Of a stretch of 38,402 bases of DNA, positions 18,749-26,843 are shown piece by piece. The number at the start of each line of letters is the position of its first letter. Positions within the stretch are counted from its first letter, which is position 1. The DNA comes from Alcaligenaceae bacterium (GTDB taxonomy: Bacteria > Pseudomonadota > Gammaproteobacteria > Burkholderiales > Burkholderiaceae_B), in contig CANKOW010000006.1 in assembly GCA_947484295.1 (NCBI GenBank), forward strand, positions 1 through 38,402, given 5' to 3'. A model generated the notes under the pieces. It saw only the letters and a program-made list of their open reading frames with translations. It searched no databases and was not told the origin of the DNA. The position numbers and the translations under genes are program-made.

Positions 18749-19549
18749 ATGTGTTTAGCTATTTTTGCGCAGAATGTTTTACCGGATTGGCCGCTTATTG
18801 TTGTGGCAAACCGAGATGAACTGCACGCGCGCCCAACCGAGGCCGCAAGACCATGGGATGAGGCGCCTTCACTGCTGGCAGGCCGTGATCTACAGGCCGG
18901 CGGAACCTGGCTTGGCCTGACCACCACGGGGCGTATTGCCTTGCTGACAAACTATCGCGAAACGGGCATGCACGATGACCGGGCCCCCTCGCGCGGTCAT
19001 CTTGCAGAGCACTACTTACGACAAGAACAATCGGCGCAACACTATTTACAAGCTCTGCAACAACAAGATGCGCCCTACAACGGTTTCAACTTGTTAGCGG
19101 GTGATCCAAGCGGCTTGTGGTACTACTCAAATCGTCTAAACGCAGCACCGTTTAAGATACCTGACGGTGTCAGCGGGGTGTCAAACGCCACGCTCAACAC
19201 GCCCTGGCCCAAACTGCTTCGCACGCAACGCAGCGTCTCTGAATATCTGGCACAGGCTCAAGCTCTCGACCCTGTCCGGTTATTTGCAATTTTTCAGGAT
19301 ACGGTGCGCGCTGCTGACCACGAACTACCTGACACAGGTGTTGGCCTGGATCGCGAAAAGCTGCTGGGCAGCCCGTTTATTAAAAACGAACGCTACGGAA
19401 CGCGTTGCACAACAATCATTTTGCAACACCGCGAGGGCTACGCTTTGTTCTACGAAAAACGCTATGACGCCTTTGGGCAACCGATAGGCGATAGCAACTG
19501 GCGGGTTGATTTTTTAACGAAGACGATGACAGCAATGTCATGCTGTTGA
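18749..19549 (+). CDS. NRDE / TANGO2 family protein
   Basis: Protein of 266 residues with the family N-terminus MCLAIF (conserved Cys2), the NRDE motif at residues 21-24 (VVANRDELHARPT), and the conserved GRDLQAGGTWLGLTTTGR and ALLTNYRE segments. The C-terminal RYGTRCTTIILQ also fits. Eukaryotic TANGO2 has been linked to haem or lipid trafficking; the bacterial function is unsettled. Cys2 resembles an N-terminal nucleophile, which is an inference. The 202 bases that follow, up to imuA, hold only the LexA operator that I can identify. Confidence 0.88.
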   Translation: MCLAIFAQNVLPDWPLIVVANRDELHARPTEAARPWDEAPSLLAGRDLQAGGTWLGLTTTGRIALLTNYRETGMHDDRAPSRGHLAEHYLRQEQSAQHYLQALQQQDAPYNGFNLLAGDPSGLWYYSNRLNAAPFKIPDGVSGVSNATLNTPWPKLLRTQRSVSEYLAQAQALDPVRLFAIFQDTVRAADHELPDTGVGLDREKLLGSPFIKNERYGTRCTTIILQHREGYALFYEKRYDAFGQPIGDSNWRVDFLTKTMTAMSCC

Positions 19550-19717
19550 TCGCATACAAATCAAAAGGTGGCAAAAATGGATGCGGCAGTGCACCACCAA
19601 AGCACAGAACGCTTGTGCGTTTCGAGGTTGACCGCACCGGCCTGAATGCTGGCGTTTTGTGCACAACATGATGAACAGTCGCAGCGATTAAACGCTTTCG
19701 GCTCGGTAACAGAAGCT

Positions 19718-19747
19718 AATAATACTGTATATTTATACAGTATTATT
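19718..19747. promoter_or_regulatory. LexA (SOS) operator upstream of imuA-imuB-dnaE2
   Basis: The core TACTGTATATTTATACAGTA at 19723-19742 fits the E. coli type consensus CTGT-N8-ACAG with the preferred flanking TA on both sides. The palindrome extends beyond the core to 30 bases with only the two central positions unpaired. It lies 21 bases upstream of the imuA ATG, so bound LexA would cover the promoter. No other SOS box was noticed in the window. Confidence 0.93.
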
Positions 19748-19763
19748 TTATTTGTTACTCATC

Positions 19764-20501
19764 ATGCCGATTTCTGCAATGTCACCTCCCTGCCCGTCTG
19801 CTTCGCTGCTTAGGCTGCATCCTGCGCTCTGGCGTGGGTCGCAATTCGGCACGCGTGCGGGCCCAACCGTCTCAACAGGGTTTGCAGAGCTTGATGCTGA
19901 ATTGCCCGGCAATGGGTGGCCCACAGGTGCCCTCATTGAACTACTCACGCCCCACTCAGGCATTGGCGAAATAAGGCTTTTGCGTGCGGCCTTGCATGCC
20001 CAACCTACACCGCAACCGGTTGTCTTGCTTCAGCCACCGTATCAACCCAATATCGCCTGCTGGTCGGATTGGCGTTTTGGTCCACAGCGCCTGCTGCATT
20101 TAACGCCGCAACGAGCACGTGATGCGTATTGGGCGGCCGAGCAGATCTTAAAGAATGGCAGTTGCGCAGCCTTGCTGTTTTGGGCGCATCCCGTTCAAAC
20201 CTCTATCCTTAAACGTTTGCACCTTGCTGCGCAAAGCAGCCAAACCTTATTTTTTATGTTTCGTCCGCATGTTGTGCAAAGCGAGGCCTCACCGGCAGTG
20301 CTGCGGGTGCTGCTGTCGCCTGAGCCAACAGGCGCCCTCACCTTGTCTATCCTTAAACGACGCGGGCCCGCCTGCGGGCACCCTATCACGCTCGACTCGC
20401 CACCTTCTGAACTCTTTTCAACTGTTACCCATGACCCTATGGATCGGCCTGCACCTGCACAGCCTCAGCCTCGACACGTGGCGGCTCCGTTGGCTGACTG
20501 A
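19764..20501 (+). CDS. imuA: ImuA, RecA-like mutasome protein
   Basis: First gene of the SOS mutagenesis cassette; ImuA is a RecA/SulA-like protein that supports ImuB and DnaE2 in error-prone translesion synthesis. With the ATG at 19764 it is 245 residues; TTG 19752 and ATG 19779 are alternatives, and none has a good ribosome binding site. Typical segments are LHPALWRGSQF, the VSTGFAELDAELPGNGWP opening of the RecA-like core, and GALIELLTPHSGIGEIRLL where a Walker A loop would be; the usual GKT/GKS is missing, as in other ImuA proteins. The C-terminus is variable. It overlaps imuB by 71 bases and lies directly behind the LexA operator. Confidence 0.88.
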   Translation: MPISAMSPPCPSASLLRLHPALWRGSQFGTRAGPTVSTGFAELDAELPGNGWPTGALIELLTPHSGIGEIRLLRAALHAQPTPQPVVLLQPPYQPNIACWSDWRFGPQRLLHLTPQRARDAYWAAEQILKNGSCAALLFWAHPVQTSILKRLHLAAQSSQTLFFMFRPHVVQSEASPAVLRVLLSPEPTGALTLSILKRRGPACGHPITLDSPPSELFSTVTHDPMDRPAPAQPQPRHVAAPLAD

Positions 20502-21957
20502 GCCTAGCGCCGCCGCAGTCTTCGAGCACGACGCCCTCATCGCCCTCACGCCCGGCGCGCAGCAGTGCGGCCTGCGCTTGGGTATGCGTTGCGCAACGGT
20601 GCGCAGTCTGGCGCCTGAATGTTTACTGTATCCCAGAGACCCACACGCAGAACAAAACGCTTACGCCCAGGCTGCACACGCGGCCTTAGCCTACTCGCCG
20701 TCTGTGTATCAACACGCTAACGCCACTCTTTTGATTGATGTCACGTACAGCTTGCGTTTATTTGGCGGTATCCGTCTGATTGTTCAAGAGTTGCGCCAAC
20801 AACTCAAATGCTTAAAGCTGCAAGTTCAAAGCAGCGTTGCGCCCACGGCCACCGGTGCCTGGCTCTTGGCGCAAGCAGCGCGGCACTCAACCCAACAATC
20901 GGCACAGCGCTCAACGCAGCAATCTGCACAGCACTCGACACAGCCCTCGCCACGCTACGCCTGCGGTCAAGAGACTCTCGAGCGCTTACTCAACCCGTTA
21001 CCATGCGCGATGCTGCCCAGCGCACAGCCTCATCTGGTTTGGCTTAACGCGATTGGCTGCGAAACCCTTGGGGGCTTACGGGCCTTGCCGCGCGAAGGCC
21101 TGCAGCGGCGCGTCGGCACGGCCATACTCAACGAACTTGGGCAAGCGTATACGCAAACAGTTTGGCGCCAAACACCTTACGTTGCCCCCGAGCAATTTAT
21201 TGAACAGCTTGATTTACTTGATCGCCTTGAACACACCGCAGCACTTAGCGCATTTTTAGAACGCTTAGCGCTGAGCCTATGTACTTGGTTAGCCGCCAAG
21301 CAATACACGCTACGCAGTGCCACGCTCGAACTGCATCACGAACGCGGGCGCCACGCCTGCCCGCCGACCACGCTTGAACTGGCCTTTGGCGAACCCGTCT
21401 GGCTGCTTGGTCAACTGATGCCCTTATTGCACGAGCGCCTATCGCGCCAGAATCTGGCCGGGCCTGTTGTCGCCCTAACCTTGCGTAGCCAGGCTCTGGC
21501 CGCACAAAGCACTCGCAGCGCCACGTTATTTCCTGATCCGTTACATGCACCCGCCGATTATCGGCGTCTGTTAGATTTACTGTGTGCCCGACTAGGTGCA
21601 GAACAGATATTGCAACCCCTGCCCTTACCTGATCATCGTCCAGAAATCGCCAATAACTGGGTATCAATCGGTACTTCGACCGTCGTAGCGGCAAGTATTG
21701 AAAGTCCCTTAAGCGAAAGACCTTTTTGGTTATTGGCAGAGCCTCTCGCACTGACCGTTCACGATGATCGTCCGATTTACTATGGCCCTTTGCAATTAAT
21801 GCGAGGCCCTGAACGCATTGAAAGTGGTTGGTGGGATCACTTACGCATTGCACGCGACTATTTTGTGGCACAAGATCAGCAGGCCGTACGTTACTGGATT
21901 TATCGCGAACGTGATACTGAACAAGCCCGTTGGTTTTTACACGGTTTATTTGCGTAA
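20431..21957 (+). CDS. imuB: ImuB, catalytically inactive Y-family polymerase
   Basis: Y-family (DinB-like) scaffold protein that links DnaE2 to the sliding clamp in the mutasome. The ATG at 20431 gives 508 residues starting MTLWIGLHLHSLSLDTW, the normal ImuB start; the frame is open further upstream inside imuA, but those residues have no counterpart. Catalytic acidic residues of active Y-family polymerases are absent: the first site reads WIGLHLHSLSLD, and the usual SIDEA is replaced by LIDVTYSLRLFGG. The C-terminus RERDTEQARWFLHGLFA is typical. Residues 152-175 hold an unusual STQQSAQ repeat tract. The stop codon overlaps the dnaE2 start (TAATG). Confidence 0.92.
   Translation: MTLWIGLHLHSLSLDTWRLRWLTEPSAAAVFEHDALIALTPGAQQCGLRLGMRCATVRSLAPECLLYPRDPHAEQNAYAQAAHAALAYSPSVYQHANATLLIDVTYSLRLFGGIRLIVQELRQQLKCLKLQVQSSVAPTATGAWLLAQAARHSTQQSAQRSTQQSAQHSTQPSPRYACGQETLERLLNPLPCAMLPSAQPHLVWLNAIGCETLGGLRALPREGLQRRVGTAILNELGQAYTQTVWRQTPYVAPEQFIEQLDLLDRLEHTAALSAFLERLALSLCTWLAAKQYTLRSATLELHHERGRHACPPTTLELAFGEPVWLLGQLMPLLHERLSRQNLAGPVVALTLRSQALAAQSTRSATLFPDPLHAPADYRRLLDLLCARLGAEQILQPLPLPDHRPEIANNWVSIGTSTVVAASIESPLSERPFWLLAEPLALTVHDDRPIYYGPLQLMRGPERIESGWWDHLRIARDYFVAQDQQAVRYWIYRERDTEQARWFLHGLFA
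20884..20955 (+). repeat. 24-bp in-frame tandem repeat inside imuB
   Basis: Three consecutive 24-base units (20884, 20908, 20932) encode HSTQQSAQ, RSTQQSAQ and HSTQPSPR. The first two are nearly identical in sequence; the third has diverged. The tract is Gln/Ser-rich, sits after the palm-like region and looks like a flexible linker that has expanded by slippage. Confidence 0.85.
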
Positions 21958-24900
21958 TGATCACGGCTTTAAGCACCGCGTTACCCGGCTACGCCGAGCT
22001 GCACTGCCTCTCAAACTTTACGTTTTTGCGTGGCGCCTCGTCACCTGAAAGCCTGGTTGCACAAGCGGTCACCCTAGGCTATCACGCCCTCGCGATCACC
22101 GATGAATGCTCACTCGCCGGTATTGTGCGCGCGCATCTTGAAGCTAAAAAATCAGACTTAAAGTTGTTAATCGGCACTGAGCTACGCATTGATCCAAGCG
22201 ATCAACCCGCATACAAAATTGTTTTACTTGCACAGCATCGCGAAGGCTACGGAAATTTGTGCGAAGTCATTACACGCGGTCGTATGCAGGCGATTAAAGG
22301 ACAATATCTTTTGCGCCCGCACGAGGTTGTTGTTGACGGTTGCTTGGCTATTTTGATCCCTCAAGTAGACGTGGCACCTGCAGACTTATCCCTACAGCTC
22401 GCTTGGCTTGCACAACATTTTACAAACCGCTGTTGGGTTGCTTTTAGCCGCCTGCATCGCGCACAAGAAAACCTACGCTTTCAAATGATTCAAACACAGG
22501 CTCAAATACATCACGTCCCCTGTGTGGCAGTTGGTCAAGTCGAAATGCACAAGCGTTCACGTAAAGCGCTGCATGATATTTTGGCGGCGATTCGCTTACG
22601 TAAAACTATCGCGCAATGCGGCTATGACCTAGCCTCAAACGCCGAGCAACATTTACGCACACGCCTGCGCTTAAGCAATTTGTACCGACCCGAGCTGTTG
22701 CTAGAAACCATCTGTATTGCCGAACGTTGTCAATTTAGTCTCGACGAGCTACGTTACGAGTACCCCGAAGAAGTCGTGCCCAAAGGGTATACCGCAGCGC
22801 AATATCTGCACGAACAAACCTGGCAAGGTGCAACTAAACGCTATCCTGCTGGCATTCCTGATAATGTCAGTACGCAAATCCAACACGAACTCGCTTTGAT
22901 TACAGAGCTTGGGTACGAAACATATTTTTTAACGGTCTACGACCTCGTGCAATTTGCGGTCAGTCGACACATCTTATGTCAAGGTCGAGGTTCGGCGGCA
23001 AACTCTGCCGTGTGCTATTGCCTAGGTATCACTGCGGTAAACCCTGCAAATGGCAACGTATTATTTGAACGATTTATTAGTCGCGAGCGCAACGAACCGC
23101 CAGATATTGATGTAGATTTTGAACATCAACGGCGCGAAGAGGTGATTCAATATCTTTATCAAAAATATGGACGCCAACGCGCAGCCTTAACTGGCGTGGT
23201 GACGTCTTACCGACCTCGCAGTGTCTTGCGTGATACCGGTCGCGCCTTGGGGATTGACGCACAGATCGTTGACCAAGTGGCAAAGTCACATCGCTGGTGG
23301 GACGGCAAACAGAATTTAATCCAACGCCTGCTTGAAGCCGGTTTAGATGGCGAAGCGAGTGTCACACTGCAGTGGGCCGAACTTGCACAAGCCTTGATGG
23401 GGTTTCCACGGCATTTGTCTCAGCACCCTGGTGGCTTTGTGTTGGCGCGCGGTTTATTGTCACGTTTGGTACCGATTGAAAATGCGGCCATGCCACAGCG
23501 CAGCGTTGTGCAGTGGGATAAAGACGATTTGGATGCCGTCGGTTTATTAAAAGTCGATGTCCTGGCCTTAGGGATGTTGACGGTGATTCGTCGCAGCCTG
23601 GATTGGGTCGCGTGGCGGCGCAAGCTGCCGCACTTTCGTTTGCAAGACATTGCGGATGACGATGCGCCGACCTATGACATGATTTGTGCCGCCGATACCG
23701 TAGGTGTGTTTCAAATCGAGTCGCGTGCGCAAATGTCAATGCTGCCACGCCTGCGACCACGCGAGTTTTACGATCTGGTGATTGAAGTTGCGATCGTACG
23801 ACCAGGCCCGATTCAAGGAGGCATGGTGCATCCGTATTTGCGAAGACGGCAAGGCCTTGAGGCGATTACGTATCCCAGTCGTGCGGTGCGTGCTGTGCTT
23901 GAACGCACCCTGGGCGTACCCATTTTCCAAGAACAAGTCATGAAAATCGCCATGGCTGCCGCAGGCTTTAGTGCAGGCCAAGCTGACGAATTACGCCGCT
24001 CGATGGCGGCCTGGCGACGCAAGGGTGGCATCGATCAGTTTCGACGCAAGCTGGTTGAAGGCTTGCTGAGCAACGGTTACACGCCCGAGTTTGCTGAAAC
24101 GATTTTTAAACAGATCGAAGGGTTTGGTGAGTATGGTTTTCCTGAAAGTCATGCGGCTAGTTTCGCTTTGCTGGCGTACGCCAGTGCATGGCTCAAATGT
24201 CACGAGCCCGAAGCGTTTTTAGCCTCGTTACTGAACTCACAACCGATGGGGTTTTATGCGCCCTCGCAGTTAATCCAAGATGCACGTCGCCATGGCGTGC
24301 AGCTTTTGCCCGTGGATGTTCAAACAAGTGAGTGGGAGTGCACGCTTGAAATGGTGCTTGATGGGCCCACACTAGCCCCTGACGTGCTGTCTGAAGCACC
24401 TAAGCTTGTGCTTGGTGAACCTAAACGAGTCCCTGATATTCAAACTTCGCCGTGCCTACGCCCCGCGGTGCGTTTAGGCCTGAACCAAATCCTGGGTTTA
24501 CCTGCCGCTGCCGCGCAAGCTCTGCTTGACGCGCGCCAGGCGGGGCCGTTTCACGATACACAAGATCTGGGTCGACGTGCCGACCTCAATCAAGCTGTTT
24601 TGCAACAACTTGCCCTGGCCGGCGCCATGCACACGTTAAGCGGGCATCGACGCCAAGCCGCCTGGACTGCTGCAGCGAGTGTGGCGACTAAAGGTCTCTT
24701 GCGTGAGGCCGAGCCAAACGAAGATGAACAACCTCTGTTGTTACCGCCCACCGAGGCGCACGATCTTGTGACGGATTATCAACGCCTAGGCTTCACCCTC
24801 GGGCGACATCCCTTAGCCCTGCTGCGCCCAGCCCTCACCCGCTTGCGCTTTGCGCAGGCGACCACACTGGCGCAACTGCCGCAAGGGCGTTTGGCACGCG

Positions 24901-25163
24901 CCTGTGGTTTGGTCACCATGCGCCAGCGTCCGCAAACAGCTAAAGGTGTGATCTTTGTCACGCTCGAAGACGAAACTGGCTCGGTGAATCTGATCGTGCG
25001 CGCTGAACTGGCAGTGCGCCAGCGCCGTGAGTTGTTGCAGGCTCAGTTATTAGCCGCCATCGGCACCTGGCAAAACTCGCAAGGCACGCAGCACTTGCTG
25101 GTGGGGCGCTTCGAAGATCACTCACACCTGTTGGCAACGATTGGGGCCGAGCAGACGCTTTAA
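21957..25163 (+). CDS. dnaE2: Error-prone DNA polymerase III alpha subunit DnaE2 (ImuC)
   Basis: C-family polymerase that performs translesion synthesis with ImuA and ImuB after DNA damage. The ATG at 21957 overlaps the imuB stop and gives 1068 residues, normal for DnaE2. The PHP domain starts YAELHCLSNFTFLRGASSPE with ITDECSLAG after it. The polymerase core has SRHILCQGRGSAANSAVCY, the catalytic PDIDVDFEH (Asp385, Asp387) and Asp534 in LLKVDVLALGML. HPGGFVLARG and QEQVMKIAMAAAGFSAGQAD are also typical. A helix-hairpin-helix region and an OB-fold (CGLVTMRQRPQTAKGVIFVT) close the protein. A linker around 24352-24456 (about 35 residues) between the fingers and the helix-hairpin-helix region looks longer than usual. 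No frameshift is seen. Confidence 0.97.
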   Translation: MITALSTALPGYAELHCLSNFTFLRGASSPESLVAQAVTLGYHALAITDECSLAGIVRAHLEAKKSDLKLLIGTELRIDPSDQPAYKIVLLAQHREGYGNLCEVITRGRMQAIKGQYLLRPHEVVVDGCLAILIPQVDVAPADLSLQLAWLAQHFTNRCWVAFSRLHRAQENLRFQMIQTQAQIHHVPCVAVGQVEMHKRSRKALHDILAAIRLRKTIAQCGYDLASNAEQHLRTRLRLSNLYRPELLLETICIAERCQFSLDELRYEYPEEVVPKGYTAAQYLHEQTWQGATKRYPAGIPDNVSTQIQHELALITELGYETYFLTVYDLVQFAVSRHILCQGRGSAANSAVCYCLGITAVNPANGNVLFERFISRERNEPPDIDVDFEHQRREEVIQYLYQKYGRQRAALTGVVTSYRPRSVLRDTGRALGIDAQIVDQVAKSHRWWDGKQNLIQRLLEAGLDGEASVTLQWAELAQALMGFPRHLSQHPGGFVLARGLLSRLVPIENAAMPQRSVVQWDKDDLDAVGLLKVDVLALGMLTVIRRSLDWVAWRRKLPHFRLQDIADDDAPTYDMICAADTVGVFQIESRAQMSMLPRLRPREFYDLVIEVAIVRPGPIQGGMVHPYLRRRQGLEAITYPSRAVRAVLERTLGVPIFQEQVMKIAMAAAGFSAGQADELRRSMAAWRRKGGIDQFRRKLVEGLLSNGYTPEFAETIFKQIEGFGEYGFPESHAASFALLAYASAWLKCHEPEAFLASLLNSQPMGFYAPSQLIQDARRHGVQLLPVDVQTSEWECTLEMVLDGPTLAPDVLSEAPKLVLGEPKRVPDIQTSPCLRPAVRLGLNQILGLPAAAAQALLDARQAGPFHDTQDLGRRADLNQAVLQQLALAGAMHTLSGHRRQAAWTAAASVATKGLLREAEPNEDEQPLLLPPTEAHDLVTDYQRLGFTLGRHPLALLRPALTRLRFAQATTLAQLPQGRLARACGLVTMRQRPQTAKGVIFVTLEDETGSVNLIVRAELAVRQRRELLQAQLLAAIGTWQNSQGTQHLLVGRFEDHSHLLATIGAEQTL

Positions 25164-25219
25164 CGACAGGAACAGACATTCACTCCGCTTGAAGCTAAGG
25201 GAGGCAACAAGCACGATCG

Positions 25220-25249
25220 TCGACCTTAAAAGCGTCGAGGCTTTATACT
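25220..25249 (+). promoter_or_regulatory. Candidate sigma-70 promoter for the yqeY-like gene
   Basis: TCGACC (four of six matches to TTGACA) and TATACT (five of six to TATAAT) are separated by 18 bases, 32 bases upstream of the ATG at 25282. This makes the gene independent of the SOS cassette before it. Confidence 0.45.
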
Positions 25250-25281
25250 AGGAATATCCTTTCTTAATGACCGGGCTTATT

Positions 25282-25737
25282 ATGTCAGACCTCAAACTCC
25301 AAATCACAGAATCAGTCAAAAACGCCATGCGCGCGAAAGCGAGCGAGCGTTTAAGCACGTTGCGATTTTTACAGGCCGCCATCAAACAAAAAGAAATCGA
25401 TGAGCGTAAAGACGTAACCGATGCAGACGTCATTGCGATTATTGAAAAGCAAATCAAGCAGCGCCGCGAGTCAATCGCAGCCTACGAGCAAGCCGGCCGC
25501 ACCGAAACCGCAGCACAAGAAACTGCTGAAATGGTTGTGCTGCAAGAATTTTTGCCACAGGCCGCTACCGAGACCGAAATCAATGCCGCCATTGATGCGG
25601 CCTTAGCAGAAGTACAAGCGCTAGGGATCACCGGTAACCCCGCAATGGGCAAGGTCATGGCAATCTTAAAGCCAGCGCTTGCAGGCCGCGCCGACATGTC
25701 AACGCTGTCTGGGTTGGTCAAAGCCAAGCTCGGCTAA
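25282..25737 (+). CDS. GatB/YqeY domain protein
   Basis: Protein of 151 residues (MSDLKLQITESVKNAMRAK start) matching the GatB/YqeY family throughout: RLSTLRFLQAAIKQKEIDER, IIEKQIKQRRESIAAYEQAG, EFLPQAATETEINAAIDA, and the C-terminal MGKVMAILKPALAGRADMS. The family shares a domain with the tail of amidotransferase subunit GatB and may bind tRNA, but its role is unproven. In many proteobacteria it sits next to rpsU and dnaG; here neither is nearby. An upstream ATG at 25267 would add five residues. Confidence 0.9.
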   Translation: MSDLKLQITESVKNAMRAKASERLSTLRFLQAAIKQKEIDERKDVTDADVIAIIEKQIKQRRESIAAYEQAGRTETAAQETAEMVVLQEFLPQAATETEINAAIDAALAEVQALGITGNPAMGKVMAILKPALAGRADMSTLSGLVKAKLG

Positions 25738-25814
25738 AGACACTAGAATTATCGTGCAATGCAGGGTATTTATTGAGAATTCTCTGCAAGCCGCTTTAGC
25801 GCATCAAGTGTGAC

Positions 25815-26240
25815 TCAAATCACTTTCGCTACGGGTTTAACCTTGAGCACCTTGAACGACGCCGAGGCTTTGGCAATTAACTTACCTTCAGTGTCTAATA
25901 CCTCACCTTCACAAAACGCGATCGACGAACCACGCCGTAAACAGCGCGCTTGAATCGTCAGGTCAGTGACGGCAGGTTCAAAACAGCTGACCGTGATGTC
26001 AATGGTTGCCATCCCCAGACCTAACGGATCTACCGAACGGCCAGCAGCACTCAGCGTGAAATCCAGCAAGCTCATTAACGCACCGCCGTGGATGGCTCTG
26101 CGGCTATTGAGCAAATCTTCGCGAATTTTTAAACGAGTGACCGCGCGATCGTCTTCGCACAGCATTGGCTCAACGCCTAAAAACTTCAAATATGGGATAT
26201 CAAGACCAAAATAAGTAGAGGGTTCAAATATTTCAGACAC
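25815..26240 (-). CDS. PaaI-type hotdog thioesterase
   Basis: Acyl-CoA thioesterase-like protein with a single hotdog fold. The GTG at 26240 gives 141 residues (VSEIFEPSTYFGLDIPY), the usual size; the frame is open back to 26423, but those residues overlap the lipoprotein gene and are not family-like. The hallmark SRRAIHGGALMSLLDFTLSAA matches the HGG-A-DxA pattern of PaaI thioesterases. TIDITVSCFEPAVTDLTIQA and CLRRGSSIAFCEGEVLD follow. The substrate is unknown; with the thiolase/DUF35 pair nearby, a CoA-thioester substrate is plausible but the genes are on opposite strands. Confidence 0.87.
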   Translation of the reverse strand: MSEIFEPSTYFGLDIPYLKFLGVEPMLCEDDRAVTRLKIREDLLNSRRAIHGGALMSLLDFTLSAAGRSVDPLGLGMATIDITVSCFEPAVTDLTIQARCLRRGSSIAFCEGEVLDTEGKLIAKASASFKVLKVKPVAKVI

Positions 26241-26256
26241 GGTTAGCTTTATTAAA

Positions 26257-26685
26257 TTAAGATTTTTTAGGAGGCCGAGCACTCGGCATGTAGTTTGTGC
26301 AGGTTGACACACCAAACTGCAAGGCCGACTGCATCGCAGAAATCGACGCGGCATCCCAGATATTGATGCCAGCGACGGTGGTGGTAATTTCAGAGTTTTG
26401 GTCATCGAGGGCGCGGATCTCAACCTGCCCGTAGTGGCTGCCGCCCAAGCCGCCTGTTACCGCCACCTGGGCAGTACGCGTTGCGGTATCAAGCTGCCCT
26501 TTAATCGGAAATTCGCCATCATTACTCCAACATTGTTGCGCCTGCAGTGTGGCCAGCTTGTAGGCCTCTTGGTAGGCACGCGGCAATGTAAAGGTTTCTT
26601 TAGGTGATCTGCCAGAATTGATTCCGATACAACCTGATGCAAGCAAAGGCACTAACACCACAAGCCATTTAAATTGATACGACAT
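26257..26685 (-). CDS. Hypothetical lipoprotein
   Basis: Small protein of 142 residues with a lipoprotein signal: basic/hydrophobic start MSYQFKWLVVLVPLLASGC, lipidation at Cys19. The mature part is about 120 residues with two further cysteines (in AQQCWSN and STCTNYM) that could form a disulfide, and a Gly-rich VTGGLGGSHYGQVEIRAL. I do not recognise the function. Gene order suggests co-transcription with the thioesterase 16 bases downstream. Similar small lipoproteins occur in Bordetella-like genomes, but I cannot confirm a family name. Confidence 0.8.
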   Translation of the reverse strand: MSYQFKWLVVLVPLLASGCIGINSGRSPKETFTLPRAYQEAYKLATLQAQQCWSNDGEFPIKGQLDTATRTAQVAVTGGLGGSHYGQVEIRALDDQNSEITTTVAGINIWDAASISAMQSALQFGVSTCTNYMPSARPPKKS

Positions 26686-26753
26686 TGCTACCTCAAAGAG
26701 TCCGCCACCAAGGCTGTTATTTTAGCGTTAATGTGAGCTTGAGCTTGTCAGAC

Positions 26754-26773
26754 CTTGAGTTCTACCCCTCAAG
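26754..26773. promoter_or_regulatory. Inverted repeat upstream of lipoprotein and DUF423 genes
   Basis: CTTGAG and CTCAAG flank an 8-base loop, with further GAGCTT copies at 26736-26747. The site is in the 158-base divergent region between the lipoprotein gene and the DUF423 gene. Operator or RNA hairpin cannot be told apart. Confidence 0.3.
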
Positions 26774-26843
26774 ATTCTAAGACTGACCCCGCCAAACTCG
26801 CTTTTTTCCTGTTGCGCAACCCATACCGAGGTTCTCTCAGTCA

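Noticed and set aside
19528-19545. Terminator after the NRDE gene (ACAGCA / TGCTGT stem)
   Set aside because: Only 6 bp, overlaps the stop codon and has no T run.
19550-19717. Small gene or RNA between the NRDE gene and imuA
   Set aside because: No open frame with a credible start and no strong fold could be seen; only the LexA operator at its right end is supported.
20155-20430. N-terminal extension of ImuB by 92 residues
   Set aside because: Open by chance inside imuA; Cys-rich and unlike ImuB, whereas the ATG at 20431 begins with the normal ImuB sequence.
21245-21976. Open frame of about 240 codons on the minus strand, opposite imuB
   Set aside because: Fully antisense to a well-supported Y-family protein, with no recognisable domain; a by-product of codon bias.
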